Part shown: positions 12,119-32,502 of the stretch, piece after piece
Position numbering within the stretch: the first letter of the stretch is position 1
How the letters are laid out: each line of letters starts with the position of its first letter
NCBI GenBank assembly: GCA_947561715.1
Contig: OX387199.1
Coordinates: 14,079,001 to 14,143,000 of the forward strand
Direction of reading: 5' to 3'
Source: Ascidia mentula
Lineage: Eukaryota; Chordata; Ascidiacea; Phlebobranchia; Ascidiidae
DNA length: 64,000 bases
Notes under the pieces: model-generated
Databases searched by the model: none
Told to the model about the DNA's origin: nothing
The model's input: only the letters and a program-made list of their open reading frames with translations
Position numbers and translations under genes: made by a program

Positions 12119-13940
12119 GACGTCATTTTTAAAAATTTGCACCTTAAACGTAAATGGCATGGGCCTGGCCACCAAAAGGCAGGCCTTGTTCCGCCATCTT
12201 TCCTCTTTAGCTTTTGACATCTATCTCCTCCAGGTGTCGCAGTTCTTCTCAATTCTCCGAACCTCCAAATTCTAAAATCTGTTTCTGACTCTGCCGGCCG
12301 TATTATCGCGGTCGACATCTCAACCCGCACCCACACCCTCCATATTGTCAACATCTACGCCCCCTCTGGAAACCCGGTTAGTAATAATTTATTTTTTAAT
12401 TCACTGTATTCCTATGTTACATCACTGCACCCTATAATTTTGGCTGGAGATTTTAATTGTGTTGAAAACCCTTCCTTCGATCAATTTCCCCCTATCAAAA
12501 CCTCTCCCCCCAGCACAATTGACTAACTTTTTTAAGTTACAAGACTCTTTTCGTCTACTCCACCCCGATTTGGTTCAATTTTCCCGTCGTTCTTTTAATT
12601 TTCAATCCCGTTTGGATCGCATTTATGTTACTCCTAATTTAACGCCTAAAAATCATTCTTTTATTACCTGCCCCTATTCCGATCATGATTTTGTTATTCT
12701 TACTCTTAATTTGGTCTCTGCTCCACCAAGGGGCAGAGGCCCATGGAAAAATAATGTCAAAACCTTTTACGACCCCTTTTTTGTTTATGATTTAAACCGT
12801 CATTATGTTATTTGGTCTTCACTAGCTCCTATGTTTAACAACCCCATTGATTTTTGGTTATCCCTTAAAGTTAAATCCCTTATAATTTCCCATTCGAAAC
12901 GTTTAGTTAAAGAATTACGTGATTATGTTTCTTCCCTCCAACAATCCCTTGATACCATCAGAACTACTCTTAATTTTTCTCCGTTGAAAGAACATTTTAA
13001 TTCCTTTTATTCCGTTAAAAAATCCTTACTTAATTTTCATTTGGAAGCTTCCCGTTCTAATTTACTTAAATCCTTATCTTCTGACCCTAATTTTAAACCC
13101 ATTATTGACAAAGACCTTTACGCAAAACTTTTTCCTTTAAAATTTGATCCCCCTATTTTTGAGTTACAAGATTCTTTTGGCCTTCCTGTAACTACCCCCA
13201 AAGAAATGCTTTCACACACTTATGATTTCTTTAAGTTGTTATATTCTAACCAAACTCTTGAGTTACCAACCCCCTCGAACATTTTTCTTAAACAACCCGA
13301 CGGTCTCAGTTTAGAGTTTTACAAACTGTTCTGGGACCTGATCGGGGCCGACCTCACATCAGCCCTTAATTTTTCTTTTCTTAACGCTTATACCCCTCCT
13401 AATTTTACAGCAAGCCACATTACTCTTATTTTCAAAAAATCTGACCCTTCTTTATTATCAAACTATCGCCCCATATCCCTTCTTACTAAAACACTTAATT
13501 TACGTATTACCCCTTTTATTTCACAGTTAATTTCCCCTAATCAGTTTGCCCAACCTGGTTTTACTTCTTCTCATGCAACTACTCTCCTCCGCGACCTAAT
13601 TCGGACTCCTTTTTTATCTCTCTTGACTTCCGAAAAGCTTTCGATTCCATCTCTCATGACTGGCTCCTCTTGCAATTAAAACTAAAACGCTTTCCCCCGC
13701 TTTTTTATCTTCACTCTATTCTTCATCCTCATCACAAGCCCTCCTCAACGGGTTTGCCACAACGGGTTTCCCGATCAGGAGAGGTGTTAGGCAAGGACCC
13801 CCTTAGCCTGGCCCTCTTCCTGATTGCTGTCGACCTGCTTCTTGCTGCCCCCAAAACCACCCTTCAATTAGATCTATTCCCGCACCATGCCGCAACGTTC
13901 CCAAAGCGGTCGCCTACGCGGACGATGTCACCCTAGCGGT
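12119..13940 (+). pseudogene. Tx1-like LINE ORF2 (endonuclease and reverse transcriptase)
   Basis: ORF2 nicks the target DNA and copies the element RNA into it. The endonuclease begins near 12119 with ICTLNVNGMGLATKRQALF, continues with NIYAPSG and LAGDFNCVENPSFD, and closes with RLDRIYV and SDHDFVILTL (about 12610-12710). The reverse transcriptase follows: PDGLSLEFYKLFWDLIG, SNYRPISLL (about 13460-13490), RRGVRQG near 13780 and AYADDVTLA near 13915-13945. This order and the wording of the blocks fit the L1/Tx1 group. The frame changes near 12240, 12450 and 13670, and the sequence after YADD is mostly missing, so it is not functional. The longest open part is 12459-13679. Confidence 0.85.
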
Positions 13941-14429
13941 GACCGGCGGTTATTTTAAACTCCACCCTTACCCATACAATATGGAAAACCCGAAATAAAG
14001 TTAAAAAGAATCCCAATTTTGCTAAGAACATCCCTAAAATATTGACCCGATCCTTCCGACAATCGCTAAACCTTAAATATCAGTTACTGCGGACAAGGCC
14101 AGACCCCCTCCTCGAGGTGGTACTTTAACAGGACCCCACAGAGTGTACCCCCTTTTTAGCGCTTTCTTCCTCTCCCAGTTAACAGTGTAACTCTCCTCTT
14201 TACTTAGTGTAATTCTCCTCTATTATGTCGCGCTCTCTTCCTGTAAATATTTGTAAATACTGTATCTATCCTTTGTTTGCGCTAGTTTCTGTTGTTTATC
14301 GTTTTTTCGTTACTCGCTGGGCACCTTTAAAGTGCCCGAATAAAAAAAAGCTCACATAATCTTACCCTATAGTTGACAATTAAGTTCTTCTGGCGTAAAT
14401 ATATATATTTTTTTTCAATGATTCGTTAC

Positions 14430-14533
14430 CAGCACTGCAATTCTTTCCGGTAAACCCTGATTTGCACAAGCAGTTGTAGTCGTAACACAAGTTCCTCTAT
14501 TTACACATGGTTCAGGTAGACAATCATATATAT
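14430..14533 (-). pseudogene. isolated EGF-like exon, frame broken
   Basis: On the minus strand a TTGCAG acceptor is followed by 104 bases coding IYDCLPEPCVNRGTC, then, one frame over, CLCKSGFTGKNCSAG, and then a GTAACG donor. Together these carry the six cysteines of an EGF-like domain in the right order. Splice sites at both ends fit a single-domain exon of a host extracellular protein. The frame shift between the third and fourth cysteine makes this copy non-coding as it stands. No neighbouring exon of the same kind was found, so it may be a stranded duplicate. It lies between two LINE copies. Confidence 0.5.
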
Positions 14534-14939
14534 CTGCAATCACAGTACATAAGCAACATATAGGGTACGGTATATTACTTTAACAACTTACCTGACGGGG
14601 CCTTCACAGGTTCCACCACGCGGTTATTTTCAGGAAGTATCAACAAAACTACACGTGTGCTGTTGTGTGGAGAGAATAATAACTTGTATGTGACAGTTTA
14701 CTTATGCCAGAAACAAGACAGAACCTAGCAGACCTTTCAGTCTGGAATCATTGTGTGGTTACTTTACTTTTAGCATAAGAAACCCTTATAGGCTTGCGAC
14801 GCTTCGCGTGAAACGCTCCATACGAGCTTTCCAAACAGCCTAAATACCAATTAACGACCAATTGGGTTTTTGAGCTCTCCTAGCAGACTGATTTACCTTC
14901 ATTTCTACTGTGCGCCCCTATAACTATCTCCTTTTAAAA

Positions 14940-16800
14940 TAACCTAACCACAAACACTAGAAAATGGCAAACACTCAGAAAAGATTATTACCCATTGAAA
15001 ACCTTCATTAATCCGTTTGACACTATCTTGAAACCGTACAAACAATACCTTACTTTTTTTTTGCTACCTGGCCGGAACCCATCCAGCAACGGAAAACGAA
15101 ACTTCGAAGATCTCCAGCTCACATCGAAGTTACCACAAACGCTGGTTTTCAAGAAGAAGAAGCTATTAAAAGGATATCGTGGAGATACCCTTTTCAAAAG
15201 AGAATATTCCTTTGAAATCGCTAGCCCTTTTCAGTGCTCGATGGAGAAGGGCGTACCCCAGCCGCGAAGTTATGCGGCAGTGGCATCTGCCAGCGACAGA
15301 GTGCGCTGATCCGTTCGCGATTGATCGTAGCGGAGAGGTAGAGTGCCGTTTCAACCCCGGCCTCAGAAGAGACCTCATATATGGCCTACTGAAGGACATA
15401 AAGTTCAACCTCAGCCTCATGAGAGGCATCATTCAACTTCCAAATGGCAAAGTGCGATTCCATACAACATCCGAACAAGCGGCGAAGAAGCTGGCAAAAG
15501 ACCTCTCAGACACCGGCAAGCCAATCTACGCTACCGCGTGGTCGGAGGACATTGAGAGGGTGGTCTTGTCATATGTGCCACCCTTTGATGTCACAGAAAG
15601 CTCTAATCAACTACCTGAGCACATTTGCTCCAGTCGCCAGGAACTGGCATGCGCTGGATGACAACCGAATCAGTGGAGGCAAGCGGGTTTTCTACATGAA
15701 GGGCTCTGCCCTTCAGGAAAAACCCATTCCACGAGACACCAGACTTGGTGTTTACAAAATTTCGGTTCACTATAACAACCAACCACCGCACTGCAACTAC
15801 TGCCATGCGGACAATCATGAAAAGGAGCAGTGCCCTACACTTAAGAAGAAAACCAATAAGAGAAATGAAGAAAATCACAGCCACCAACAAAGATCCACAC
15901 ACCATCGCAACGAGAAGGAGGAGCTGCAACAACATCAGGAACATCATGAATATCATGAAGAGGAGCAGCCCAAAGAACACCTTGACGAGGAGATAGAGGA
16001 AGAAGATGATACCACCACCACCAATATCACATCAACATCCGAAGTGCCCTCGGACTCACTGTCCTCGGGGGACGTTCCAAACAACAACAACGGAGGCGGA
16101 GCGGCAAGAACCTCCGGCATACACCAGCACACCACAACCACCCAAGAGGAAACGAAACACAAGGAACCACTACACCAGATGCTGCAGGATTCGCTACTCA
16201 AGCGAGGTCAGTAACTATGCATGCAGCTGTGATAAGCGACACATACGCTGTAAATGTGGAAATTGGTCGGTCGAAGCCAACTACCTATCTAGGTCAAGAT
16301 GCACGGGCTGTGAGGCCCTGTTGTTAAAGTTGCATCTGCGACAAAAACTACTTTGAAAACTGGTTAGCTTTGAAACTTAAAATTAAATCCCTCATTATTT
16401 TACATTCAAAACGTTTAGTTAAATAATCCCGGAATTATGTTAACACCCTCTATCAATCCCTTAATAATTTAAGAAACACCCTTATCACTTCACCCACCGA
16501 CGAAAATTTTAAGTTATTCCGTTCTGTTAAAAAAAAAACTTTCTGTTTTTCATTTAGACAATGCCCGCTCTTCTTTATTAAAATCCCTTACTTCGGACCC
16601 CAATTATAAAAACCTAGTAGACAAAGCCCTTTATTTGAAACTTCTTCCTTTGAAGTACAATCCCCCAATTTTTGAGTTACAAGACCCCTATGGACTTCCG
16701 TTAACAACACCCAAAGAACTTCTTTCTCATACTTTTAATTTCTTTCAGTTGTTGTATTCTAATAGACATCTTCGCCTGCCTGCCCTCGAGGCATTTTTGC
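14940..16800 (+). mobile_element. Tx1-like LINE copy with the endonuclease deleted
   Basis: This is a second copy of the same family. ORF1 blocks run from about 15240 to 16340: SYAAVASA, then GEVECRFNPGLRRDLIYGLL. A CCHC knuckle (CNYCHADNHEKEQC) lies at about 15798-15840, followed by a charged linker and a cysteine-rich end (CSCDKRHIRCKCGNW). The endonuclease is absent: sequence jumps at about 16355 to the linker region of ORF2, which aligns with 12830-13270 of the larger copy (LHSKRLVK, FELQDPYGLPLTTPKELLSH). The copy stops near 16800, where another piece begins. ORF1 has frame changes near 15310 and 15600, so nothing here is likely to be translated whole. Confidence 0.75.
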
Positions 16801-16804
16801 AAAA

Positions 16805-17915
16805 TTATGAGAAAATACGTTTTGTTTGCGACATATTTTATGCTTCGTCTGATAAAAAGATTTTTGATCGTCGTCCACCCAGTCCACACGCAAATCCAAT
16901 CCAGGAATACCACTGTTGCAGATGTACAGGAAATGATTGGGAGATTGGTGGATTCAGCACGGCAACTCAAAACATCCGAGCCGGCTGTTGCAAGAAGTTG
17001 TCGCTTTCTGAACCAACATACCTCTCCACGCGACCATTACAAACAAATTTACAAAGAAATGTACCGCCCGGCTACTTCTACCCTCGTTAATCAGTTTTCA
17101 AACGAAAATTTATCAAAAGTTCAGTTGCTGGAGGATGCAATCCTGTGCAAACGCGTTAATCAGGAACAGCTGATGGAAAGTTTTCCCGATGTTAACTGCA
17201 CGACAAGGAAAATTGCTCCATCCTCGCAGAAAAGAGAAAGAAGAAACACACCAAACACAACCAGATAGAGACCAAGGAGCAGAGCGAGTGTGACGGTACC
17301 CCCACTGAGGAAAATGGTGACACTTCTTCTCCCGATGAAGACCATAAAATCCACTGACAAGTTGTCACCAAATCTCATCCCCCTTATCATTGAAGCACGT
17401 GCCCAAAAACAAGCCCAAGACTCTGAACCAGATGAAATTCCAGCTGAACTCTCATGCGCCGACCAGCCACCAACAACATCTATCCCGTTTAAGCCGGTGG
17501 TAGGACGAAAACAAAAAAGGAAGAAAAGCCCCTCACCTAAGAAACAATACTCGAAGTGCTGCCGCACTATGTTCCCGCCCGACGAAAAGCACTACATGTG
17601 CAAATGCACCATCCCTCACCTTCGATGCCCGTGCGGGCAGTGGACCAAAAAACTATCTTACACAGGCACGCGATGTCTCAATCAAAACTGTAAAAGGCTA
17701 CATATACGGTGCACCTGTGGTCGTTACCATGAGACTGCAGAACCAAAAACATGCCACTGCGGAATTAGAATACCGCAGGATTTTTATACCACTATGTGAC
17801 GTGTTTTCTTTTCGATGTATTTATCGCATCGTAAACCCTTAGGCTACATTTCCCTTTAGACCCATGTTGTGTTTCCTAATTCGTGGCAGTATTGTTATGA
17901 CGCCCGAATAAAATA
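16805..17915 (+). mobile_element. Tx1-related piece with an open cysteine-rich frame
   Basis: Two overlapping frames (16807-17268 and 17290-17799) precede a 3' end GACGCCCGAATAAAATAC near 17900-17916, the tail shared with the other LINE copies. The first frame codes a helix-rich segment (LLEDAILCKRVNQEQLMESF) that I do not recognise. The second is intact to its stop and ends in the fullest copy of the cysteine-rich domain: CKCTIPHLRCPCGQW, then YTGTRCLNQNCKRLHIRC, then CHCGIRIPQDF. This copy has no reverse transcriptase of its own. It may be a non-autonomous element mobilised by the Tx1-like LINE, or a 5'-truncated ORF1 from a sister family. Confidence 0.6.
17290..17799 (+). CDS. cysteine-rich CxC-domain protein of a LINE-related element
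   Basis: The 169-codon frame has an unstructured, basic first half (KPVVGRKQKRKKSPSPKKQ). Residues from about 85 to the end form a compact domain with at least eleven cysteines arranged as repeated C-x-C pairs, each followed by an HLRC or HIRC step. The pattern suggests metal binding, by analogy with other CxC-rich nucleic-acid binding folds; that is an inference. The same layout occurs in ORF1 of the two larger LINE copies and in the piece at 10.2 kb. I cannot name the domain. Because the frame is open while its neighbours are broken, this copy may be the youngest. Confidence 0.5.
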   Translation: MTVPPLRKMVTLLLPMKTIKSTDKLSPNLIPLIIEARAQKQAQDSEPDEIPAELSCADQPPTTSIPFKPVVGRKQKRKKSPSPKKQYSKCCRTMFPPDEKHYMCKCTIPHLRCPCGQWTKKLSYTGTRCLNQNCKRLHIRCTCGRYHETAEPKTCHCGIRIPQDFYTTM

Positions 17916-18239
17916 CTTAACGTTTACACGAAGCAAATCTAAACAGCAAGCAAAATAGAAGCGGCTTTCCTGTCAAGGCAGTTTGTGAGAAGCCAAAGAA
18001 GGGTGTGCGAGAGGCCTGTCTTTGCCTCTCAGATCGGTAAGTGTTTTCTTGTGGCTTTGTCTCGAGCCTTGTGCCAGGAAGCCGAAAGTCAAAGAAAGCG
18101 GCTTGTTTTTTTTTCACGTGACCCGTGATCAGTGGAGCGGAAAATTTTGTTTATTTTCCCTCTGATTGTTTTGTTTACCGCCCGCTCCTTGGATTGGCTT
18201 GTTGTTATAGCCTAGCCCTTTTTAGGGCTGCCAAGTAAG

Positions 18240-18967
18240 GCTAGGAAGTGCAGTCCAGCCTTGACGTGTATAAATGTCTAACTACACAGCAGTAGCTGGG
18301 ACTTCTACCCCACAGAAGACAGCGTTAGACCTCCAAGCAATGTTTAAAACCAACCCATGGTGCAAGCGAGGTTCAATCCTGGCCTTAACCGTGGTCAAGT
18401 ATATGATATGTTAAAGACTATACCCGATATCAACTGGCGCATCGTCGTAGGGAAGGTCAACGGGAAACTCAGTATAGTTTGCACCAGTTATGAAAAGAGC
18501 AAGACCCTTGCTAAAGGAATTGTAGAAAAGACAAACGCCGTCTTTTGTTCAGCTTACAGACCAGACGAAGCGAAGGTGGTCCTGAAATTGTTGCCACCAG
18601 ATGTTGTGAAAGATAATCTAATATTGTACTTTAGCACCATGTACGCCCCAGTATATCGGGCCTACCCGCTGAAGGACCCCCAAAGCAAACTTTCGGGGAA
18701 GTGGGTCCTCCATATGAAGGAGTCCACTCTCAAACAAAACCCCATACCGGAGGAGGTCCACCTTGGCCCGCTATTCGCACTTGCGGAATACCCGGGGCAA
18801 CCCAGACTTTGTGGGTTCTGCAGAAAAGCAGGGCATGAAAAAGCCAACTGCGAATCGTTCCTAAAGTTCCTGGAAGGCAAAAAGACACAAAGCGGCAAGC
18901 CTTCAGAAGCGCCCAATCAGGGCGCCACAACTATGAATCCCAACAAGACTCCACTTCAGAAGCGCCC
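18240..18967 (+). mobile_element. 5' piece of a related LINE, ORF1 with zinc knuckle
   Basis: The piece begins within or before 18240. A start near 18274 gives MSNYTAVAGTSTPQKTALDL, and the frame changes near 18350 to one open to 19085. This second frame has VQARFNPGLNRGQVYDML, the block shared with ORF1 of the other copies, and a CCHC knuckle (CGFCRKAGHEKANC) at about 18810-18852. It then runs into direct repeats of CTTCAGAAGCGCCCA. No reverse transcriptase follows. The copy ends in a perfect inverted duplication. It sits in the MELK transcription unit, downstream of the last MELK exon I can identify and in the opposite orientation. Confidence 0.65.
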
Positions 18968-19101
18968 AGCCAGGGCGCCACAACTACATGTGCCAGCAAG
19001 ACTTCAGAAGCGCCCAGTCAGGGCGCTTCTGAAGTGGAGTCTTGTTGGGATTCATAGTTGTGGCGCCCTGATTGGGCGCTTCTGAAGGCTTGCCGCTTTG
19101 T
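18887..19101. repeat. perfect 81-bp inverted repeat with 53-bp spacer
   Basis: Bases 18887-18967 and 19021-19101 are exact reverse complements over all 81 positions. The spacer (18968-19020) itself contains further copies of the AGAAGCGCCCA motif. The left arm is the natural continuation of the LINE ORF1, and the right arm is followed by MELK intron-like sequence. So the right arm looks like a back-copied duplicate of the LINE end. It could also be an assembly artefact of a snap-back molecule. Confidence 0.95.
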
Positions 19102-19160
19102 ACTCACATTTTGCATATTAAATGCAAAAATTCACAAATCAACAGCAAAGGACAACATAC

Positions 19161-27867
<8,707 letters not shown>

Positions 27868-27871
27868 ATAG

Positions 27872-28034
27872 TGTAGCGATTTTGTGCTTCATTTTGTATT
27901 TGTAGTCACGTGTGTCCGTGTGTCTGGTGATGCATGTCGGTGTGTGCCTCGCCGATAATTAAGATCGGTCGAGGCGCAGTTGAATAAAGTGGCGAGCTAT
28001 AGCAACGAGTGTTTGAGAGCTGGTATCGGCTACA
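27872..28034 (+). repeat. gypsy 5' LTR
   Basis: The LTR is 163 bp, starting TGTAGC and ending GCTACA. It is directly repeated at 41736-41886. The following TTGGCGAGCACGCC, at 28035, is in the place of a primer-binding site, but I could not match it to a specific tRNA. Confidence 0.95.
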
Positions 28035-28363
28035 TTGGCGAGCACGCCAGGACCCTCTGGAATTTTCTGATATGGATGTGAGACTTTGTGCCTTGGAAAA
28101 GGCAATGCTTTCTGTAAAAATGGAGAATCGATTTCTCCGCAAAACATGCGAGGAATTGCAAGCTCGAGTTTCGGACTTAGAAGAGAGGTTATCAAAGCAA
28201 GACAGTCTTCCAAGAGCTTATATTAACGTGACTGAGTTCTTTTCCGGCGGTTCTGGGATGAATTGGCACGTATCTGTGGTCAATAATTCGAACAATCGAC
28301 ACAGAAAACGCCAGACCAATTCGGCAACGACCGCGTCGAGTAACGTGGCAGAAAAGAAAAATT

Positions 28364-30749
28364 GTGGAGGCTGAGATTGAAAAAATGCTCGAAGCAGGTG
28401 TAATTGAGCGCTGCAATGGGCCTTGGGCTTCTCCTGTTGTTCTTGTCCCTAAAAAAGATGGAACGTACCGTTTCTGTGTGGATTACCGAAAACTTAATGA
28501 AGTTACTCGCAAAGACGCCTATCCTTTGCCTAAAATTGAGGAAATTTTGGATACTTTGGGCAACGCGAAATACTTTAGCACATTGAACCTCGCTAGCGGG
28601 TATTGGCAAGTGGAGATGAGCGAAACTGACAAGGAAAAAACCGCCTTTAACGTTCCTGGAAAAGGTTTGTTTCAATTTAAAGTCATGTGTTTTGGTCTCA
28701 CGAATGCTCCTGCTACGTTTGAGCGCCTAATGGAAGAAATACTGAGGGGAATCTTGTGGGATTCGTGTCTAGTTTACATCGATGATGTTGTTTCTTTTGC
28801 TGAATCTTTTTATTCGGGAATTGCTCGTCTTCGCGAAGTGTTTGTTCGGTTACGACGGGCGGGATTAAAATTGAAACCGAGCAAGTGCAAATTGTTCGCC
28901 AAATCCACTAAGTTTTTGGGCCATATTGTATCTGACAGTGGCGTTAGCTGCGATCCAGCAAAAACCATCTCGATTAAGGAGTGGAAGACCCCAACGTCAG
29001 TTAAAGAAGTACGTCAGTTCTTGGGCTTTGCGTCATACTATCGAAGATTCATAAAGCATTTCGCAACCATTGCAGATCCCTTAACTGCTCTTACGCGGGA
29101 TAAAGTGACTTTTGCTTGGACTTTCCAGTGTCAAGAGGCTTTTAATTTATTAAAAAAATTACTTGTCACTGCCCCTGTGCTCAGTTATCCTACACGTACT
29201 GATCCCTTTATTTTGGACACAGATGCCAGTGGAACGGGTTTAGGTGGCGTGTTGTCGCAGCTTGTTAACGGCGAAGAACGGGTCATAGCTTACACCAGTC
29301 GAACACTAAACAAATCCGAACGACACTATTGCGCTACATATAGAGAGTTGCTCGCAATTGTTTACTTTGTCAAGCATTTTCGCCATTTCTTGTGGGGTCG
29401 AAGATTTGTGCTACGTACTGACCACGCTTCATTGCAGTGGCTTTTGCACTTTAAGGAACCGGAAGGGATGCTTGCCAGATGGTTGACTACATTGGACACT
29501 TACAACTTTGAAGTCGTCCACAGACCGGGAAAGAAACACACGAATGCAGATGGGTTGTCGAGGCAACGCTGTTGCCGGGAGGTATGCGTTGATTGCAATT
29601 CCGCTGCCAGCTTTCATGAGGGACAAGTTCTGCAGATTTCATCTCGTCCGAACCAAGACAGTAATTGGCTGGAAACTTGGAGTATCGAAGATATACGCTC
29701 GATGCAAATTAAAGATACTGAAATTTGCTATGTTACGATTCAAAAGCCTTAGCCAACACAAACCTCCGCTATCAAATTTCCTTGAAGAGACTGGTAGTGA
29801 GAAGTATTATTCTCAGTGGGATCACTTAGAGGTTAACCACGGAGTGCTTTACCGAATATGGTACACCGATGAAGGTGAATTCCCATTGATAGTAGCGCCC
29901 CATAGCGTAAGGAGGGACATTTTTTACCAGTTACACACCTTACGGACGGCAGGCCACTTAGGTATTGCCAAAACTTCGAAAAGAATTCGACGGCGATTTT
30001 TTTGGCCTGGAATGCTTGGGGATATAAAACATTGGTGCAGGTGGTGCGTTACTTGTGCTAAACGGAAGCCAACACATGGATGCTTTCCTTTGCCAAACCA
30101 ACGAGCTGAGTTGGTCGCCGAAACTCTGGTTAAGGAGATTTTTACTCGGTTTGGAATTCCCGTTTCCTTGCATTCTGATCAAGGCCGTGATTTCGAGAGC
30201 ATTCTTTTTGCAGAAGTTTGCCGCTTGTTGGACATCAACAAGACACGATCGACCCCTTATCATCATGCAGGTCTTGTAGAAAGATTCAATCGAACTTTAT
30301 TGCAAATGCTTTCGTCTTATGTAAATGGTAACCATAATGATTGGGATATTCAGCTTCCTTTCGTAATGATGGCTTACAGATCATCGGTCCACGAGTCCAC
30401 CAAATACACCCCTAACAGACTTATGCTAGGACGGGAAGTAAATGTTCCTCTGGATCTGATGTGGGGACTTCCTCCGAATCACCATGATACAGCATGTCGA
30501 TGTCAGTATGTGGAAGATATGCGTCAGGCAATACGAAACGCGTACGCGTTGACCAGAAGGGAATTGAAACGATCCAGTGAAAGACAGAAGAAGACATACT
30601 ACAAATCAGTTGTACCACAAGAATTTAACGTTGGCCAGTTTTTGTGGTATTACTATCCACCGCTTGGGAAGCAGAAACTCGGAAGAGGGTGGACAGGACC
30701 ATTCCTGGTGATACGGAAGTTGTCCAAAACTTTGTACCACCAAAGGTAA
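28364..30749 (+). pseudogene. gypsy pol fossil (reverse transcriptase, RNase H, integrase)
   Basis: These are fossil polymerase remains of the gypsy element. The reverse transcriptase has VDYRKLNEVTRKDAYPLP and the YIDD box near 28775. RNase H has LDTDASGTGLGGVLSQ near 29215 and ends with KHTNADGLSRQ near 29550. The integrase has its zinc-binding segment near 29950-30065 and catalytic segment near 30170-30400, followed by YTPNRLMLGREVN. The region is broken and is read in more than one frame. The sequence cannot make a complete enzyme as it stands. The C-terminal tail of the gypsy coding region is stranded beyond the EnSpm insertion, at 41522-41670. Confidence 0.9.
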
Positions 30750-31523
30750 TACACACTGACCAGTTAAGGGGATTCGAGGCAGAAACCATGCCTAATAACT
30801 GGCTACACTGTAAATGAAAAAGGTGGAACGTTTTTCAGTTCCACCTTTTTGTGGGTAAATTTATTCAATCCACCTTTTTCTGGGGGTAGATACATTACAA
30901 CAACGTTAATTTTCCATATTTTCCACCTTCTTTACAGAAATAAAAGGTGGAATTTGGCAGAGCACCTTCTTATAACGGCAGTTTATAACCTCAGGACAAA
31001 CTTCTCGAAAAATTATTTAAGTTTTTCTACCCCACTAGTGTCGTTTTCGTTGTCACCATATTTTTTCCTTGGTTAAGATTTTTTTTCCAATTCCCTTTTT
31101 CGGAATTTTATTGTTTTGGAATAATGAAAAGTTAGGCAAGTGTTAATTATTAGTATTATATGATAGTAAAGATGCATGGTTTCACCACTGATCTCTATTA
31201 GACATAGAGGTCACTGGATTTCGCAGATACATTTAATGCAAGTCACATCATCCGGGTAATAAATAATAAAGCTTAATAAGCACATCCGGGTCATTACTTT
31301 GACATTAGCAGAGGTCATTTTGTCGCCAGCGTAAGCGTAATCATAACTGAACGTGCCAAGGAGAATCCAGTTGGGTAAGTACAGTTGGTGTTTATAACTT
31401 GGCGACCCGGCACTTAACGCGATTGGCACGACAAAGCACGTCCTATTATTTATTTATTTATTTAGAACACTAGTAGCACAACCTGTGTATTACAAAAGCT
31501 AAAGTATTCCGTTTAACAGCACG

Positions 31524-32502
31524 ATGCCAATTCCATGTCCATTAGAATCGTGCTCTGTCACAAGTTCTTCCGTGCAACTTTTGTTGCACCATCTGAGAAT
31601 AGAGCATAGTAAAAGAGAATACCAATGTGGTCTTAAATGCAAAGTAGGAAATTGTGTAGCAAGATCCTCCTCCTATCATGCATACCGAATGCATTTGTAC
31701 AGACATCATGACTTGCGACATAACAGTGCATCTAATAATACAACCATTAATAACCATGCAAGTATCTCTGCACGTATTGATGCAACTAACAGAACAACTG
31801 TTGATGATGCAATGGAATCTGATGTTGAATCTGTACACCACACATCACAGTTAAGTTTGTCATTTCAGAATAAATTTGCTTTATTTTGTTTAATGTGTCG
31901 GGAAAAGTTTACTTTGCCCATTTCGGTTTTTAAATCCATTATGGATGGAGTTGTGGGACTTTTGGGTGCATACCATGACAGTTTACCACTAATGTGGGAC
32001 ACCTTGAAGAGTGAAGCAAATTACAGAAGATTTTGCCAGACTGTAGGATTTGTTGAATCTTTAACAATTTCACTTGACGAAGGTATTTCATTTCAATACG
32101 TTCCAATTTTAGAAACCCTGAAAACTTACCTATCTCATGTTGATGTGCTTTCAAGTATGTTCAAGTCAAATAATAGAGATTCATCCATACTGTGTGACTA
32201 TTCAGATGGAAACACATTTTCTTGTGATAAATATTTTCAAGGCAACAGGGATTTTTTGAGAATCCACTTGTACTGTGACGAATTAGAACTATGTAACCCA
32301 ATTGGTAGCTCACGTGGGATACACAAGATATTGTGTTTTTATTATACTGTTGGAAACATAGAACCGAAATACAGGTCTAATTTAAGGAACATTCACTTGT
32401 TAATAGTGGTTAAAAGTTCAGCTATCAAAAAGTTTGGTTACAAACCAGTGCTTAAAAGACTGGAAGACGACCTTTTACAACTCGAACAATGTGGCATAAA
32501 CA
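31524..32502 (+). CDS. EnSpm transposase, N-terminal part (C2H2 fingers)
   Basis: The frame starts MPIPCPLESCSVTSSSVQLL with two C2H2-like units in the first 70 residues (ending HHLRIEH and MHLYRHH); these are expected to bind the element ends. From about residue 185 it follows the animal EnSpm transposase closely: FQYVPILETLKTYLSHVDVL, LHIYCDELE-like RIHLYCDELELCNPIGSS, and FYYTVGNIEPKYRSNLRNIH. The frame runs on into the MULE terminal repeat and stops at 32606, but the transposase part ends at the insertion point, 32502. The rest of the protein resumes at 37334, about 4.8 kb away. It is therefore disrupted, unless the MULE were removed. Confidence 0.88.

Larger units (their letters stand above)
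10500..14350 (+). mobile_element. Tx1-like (L1/Tx1 group) LINE, internally eroded
   Basis: This is the most complete LINE of the cluster. It has a presumed 5' untranslated part (about 10500-10800), an ORF1 region (10805-11980), an apurinic-type endonuclease and reverse transcriptase region (12119-13940), and a 3' tail ending GTGCCCGAATAAAAAAAAG near 14330-14350. The coding parts are open only in pieces, and the sequence after the YADD block is much shorter than in whole elements. No clear target duplication was found. Confidence 0.8.
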
